Source: Nonomuraea sp. MG754425
GTDB lineage: Bacteria > Actinomycetota > Actinomycetes > Streptosporangiales > Streptosporangiaceae
DNA length: 37,852 nucleotides
Assembly (NCBI RefSeq): GCF_021699195.1
Contig: NZ_SSXE01000086.1
Coordinates: forward strand, 1-37,852
Reading direction: 5' to 3'
Positions 37,481-37,852 of the stretch are shown piece after piece. Position 1 is the first letter of the stretch. Each line of letters opens with the position of its first letter. The position numbers were made by a program, and so were the translations under genes. Below the pieces are notes generated by a model that worked only from the letters and a program-made list of their open reading frames with translations, was not told the origin of the DNA and made no database searches.

Positions 37481-37852
37481 TCACCCTGGCACGGCCGGCG
37501 AGGCGGACACGGGCAGGAGCGCCGACGGCTCCTCCGGCAGGAGCGGCGGCGCGCCGGTCGCACCGTCGGGCAACGGGCCGGACTCCGACGAGAGGGCCCC
37601 TGGCAGGTCGGAGGCCCGGACCGCCGGCGGGCCGGTGGCCGACGAGCGGACCCCCGGCGGTTCGGAGGCCGCCGGTCGCGACGCGGGAGCGCCGGTGGGC
37701 GTCGGACTCCCGCTCCCCGGGGCCGACGGGGACGCGGACGACGGGGAGGGGGAACCGGACGCGGGAGGCTCCGGGCAGGCGGGGCCGTCCACCGCGACCT
37801 CGCTCACCTGCGGCCCGTTCCCCGCCGCCGGCTCCGTCATCACCAGCACCCC
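37481..37852 (-). CDS. Pro/Ser/Ala-rich protein, C-terminal part (5' end outside window)
   Basis: The reverse frame is open to the window edge (GVLVMTEPAAGNG...), so the start cannot be fixed; ATG 37849 is one possibility. After VSEVAVDGPACPEPP the sequence is low-complexity Pro/Ser/Gly/Ala (SGSPSPSSASPSAPGSGS) to the stop. Such tails occur on secreted or membrane-anchored actinobacterial proteins, but no domain is visible. Whether this is a true reading frame is less certain than for the other genes. Confidence 0.4.
   Translation of the reverse strand, partial: GVLVMTEPAAGNGPQVSEVAVDGPACPEPPASGSPSPSSASPSAPGSGSPTPTGAPASRPAASEPPGVRSSATGPPAVRASDLPGALSSESGPLPDGATGAPPLLPEEPSALLPVSASPAVPG

Noticed and set aside
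1..37852. CRISPR arrays, tRNA or rRNA genes, insertion sequences, integrases, prophage genes, biosynthetic megasynthases
   Set aside because: I read for spaced direct repeats, cloverleaf and 3' CCA patterns, transposase motifs and PKS/NRPS signatures and saw none; the only sizeable repeat is at 27031-27187.

Overview
The window is very GC-rich DNA with GTG starts, many 1-4 nt gene overlaps and several apparently leaderless promoters. It carries PASTA repeats, an MmpL-like transporter, an F420-type luciferase-like oxidoreductase and acyl-CoA dehydrogenase pairs. Together these indicate a filamentous actinobacterium, perhaps a Streptosporangiaceae/Nonomuraea-like chromosome; the genus is a guess from gene style. 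I found no rRNA, tRNA, CRISPR array, transposase or phage gene. Functions come from reading motifs by eye, with no database search.

Layout. (1) 1-2468: the end of a PASTA-repeat protein, a small membrane protein, and a MerR regulator overlapping an NAD-dependent epimerase/reductase behind a MerR-type palindromic promoter. (2) 2465-4477: a large unknown soluble protein. (3) 4581-9977: a leftward sugar-type operon (Gfo/Idh/MocA oxidoreductase, binding lipoprotein, two permeases, no ATPase) divergent from a ROK regulator. (4) 9991-14545: a cluster of unknown function. A 134-aa protein and a DUF6745-like protein face left; a TIGR02996/leucine-rich-repeat protein and a 2-oxoglutarate/Fe(II) oxygenase-like protein face right; a palindrome-rich intergenic region lies between. 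(5) 14555-17414: a TetR regulator divergent from an MmpL-type exporter. (6) 17418-19272: two small secreted proteins, an ArsR-rhodanese fusion and a cupin. (7) 19337-30073: a zinc alcohol dehydrogenase, a branched-chain-type ABC importer whose LivH, LivM and LivF are one polypeptide, LivG, a dienelactone hydrolase, an HSL-type esterase, and an operon of two acyl-CoA dehydrogenases plus a luciferase-like oxidoreductase. (8) 30115-32130: a CHAP-domain membrane protein. (9) 32365-37453: a leftward operon of DUF35 zinc-ribbon/OB protein, VOC protein, AMP-forming CoA ligase, ADP-forming-type acyl-CoA synthetase and SDR, closed by a rho-independent terminator. (10) 37481-37852: the end of a Pro/Ser/Ala-rich protein.

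The strongest unifying signal is an 18-bp sequence, AACCAAGCG(T/A)GCGCTAG(G/C), found three times. Each copy sits at the same place relative to a -10 box, ahead of the importer operon (20527-20544), the acyl-CoA dehydrogenase operon (27190-27207) and the DUF35/CoA-ligase operon (37436-37453, reverse). This ties uptake, CoA activation and alpha,beta-dehydrogenation into one probable regulon for an unidentified carboxylic acid; its regulator is not recognisable here. The second candidate for something undescribed is the DUF6745/LRR/2OG-oxygenase cluster in region 4.
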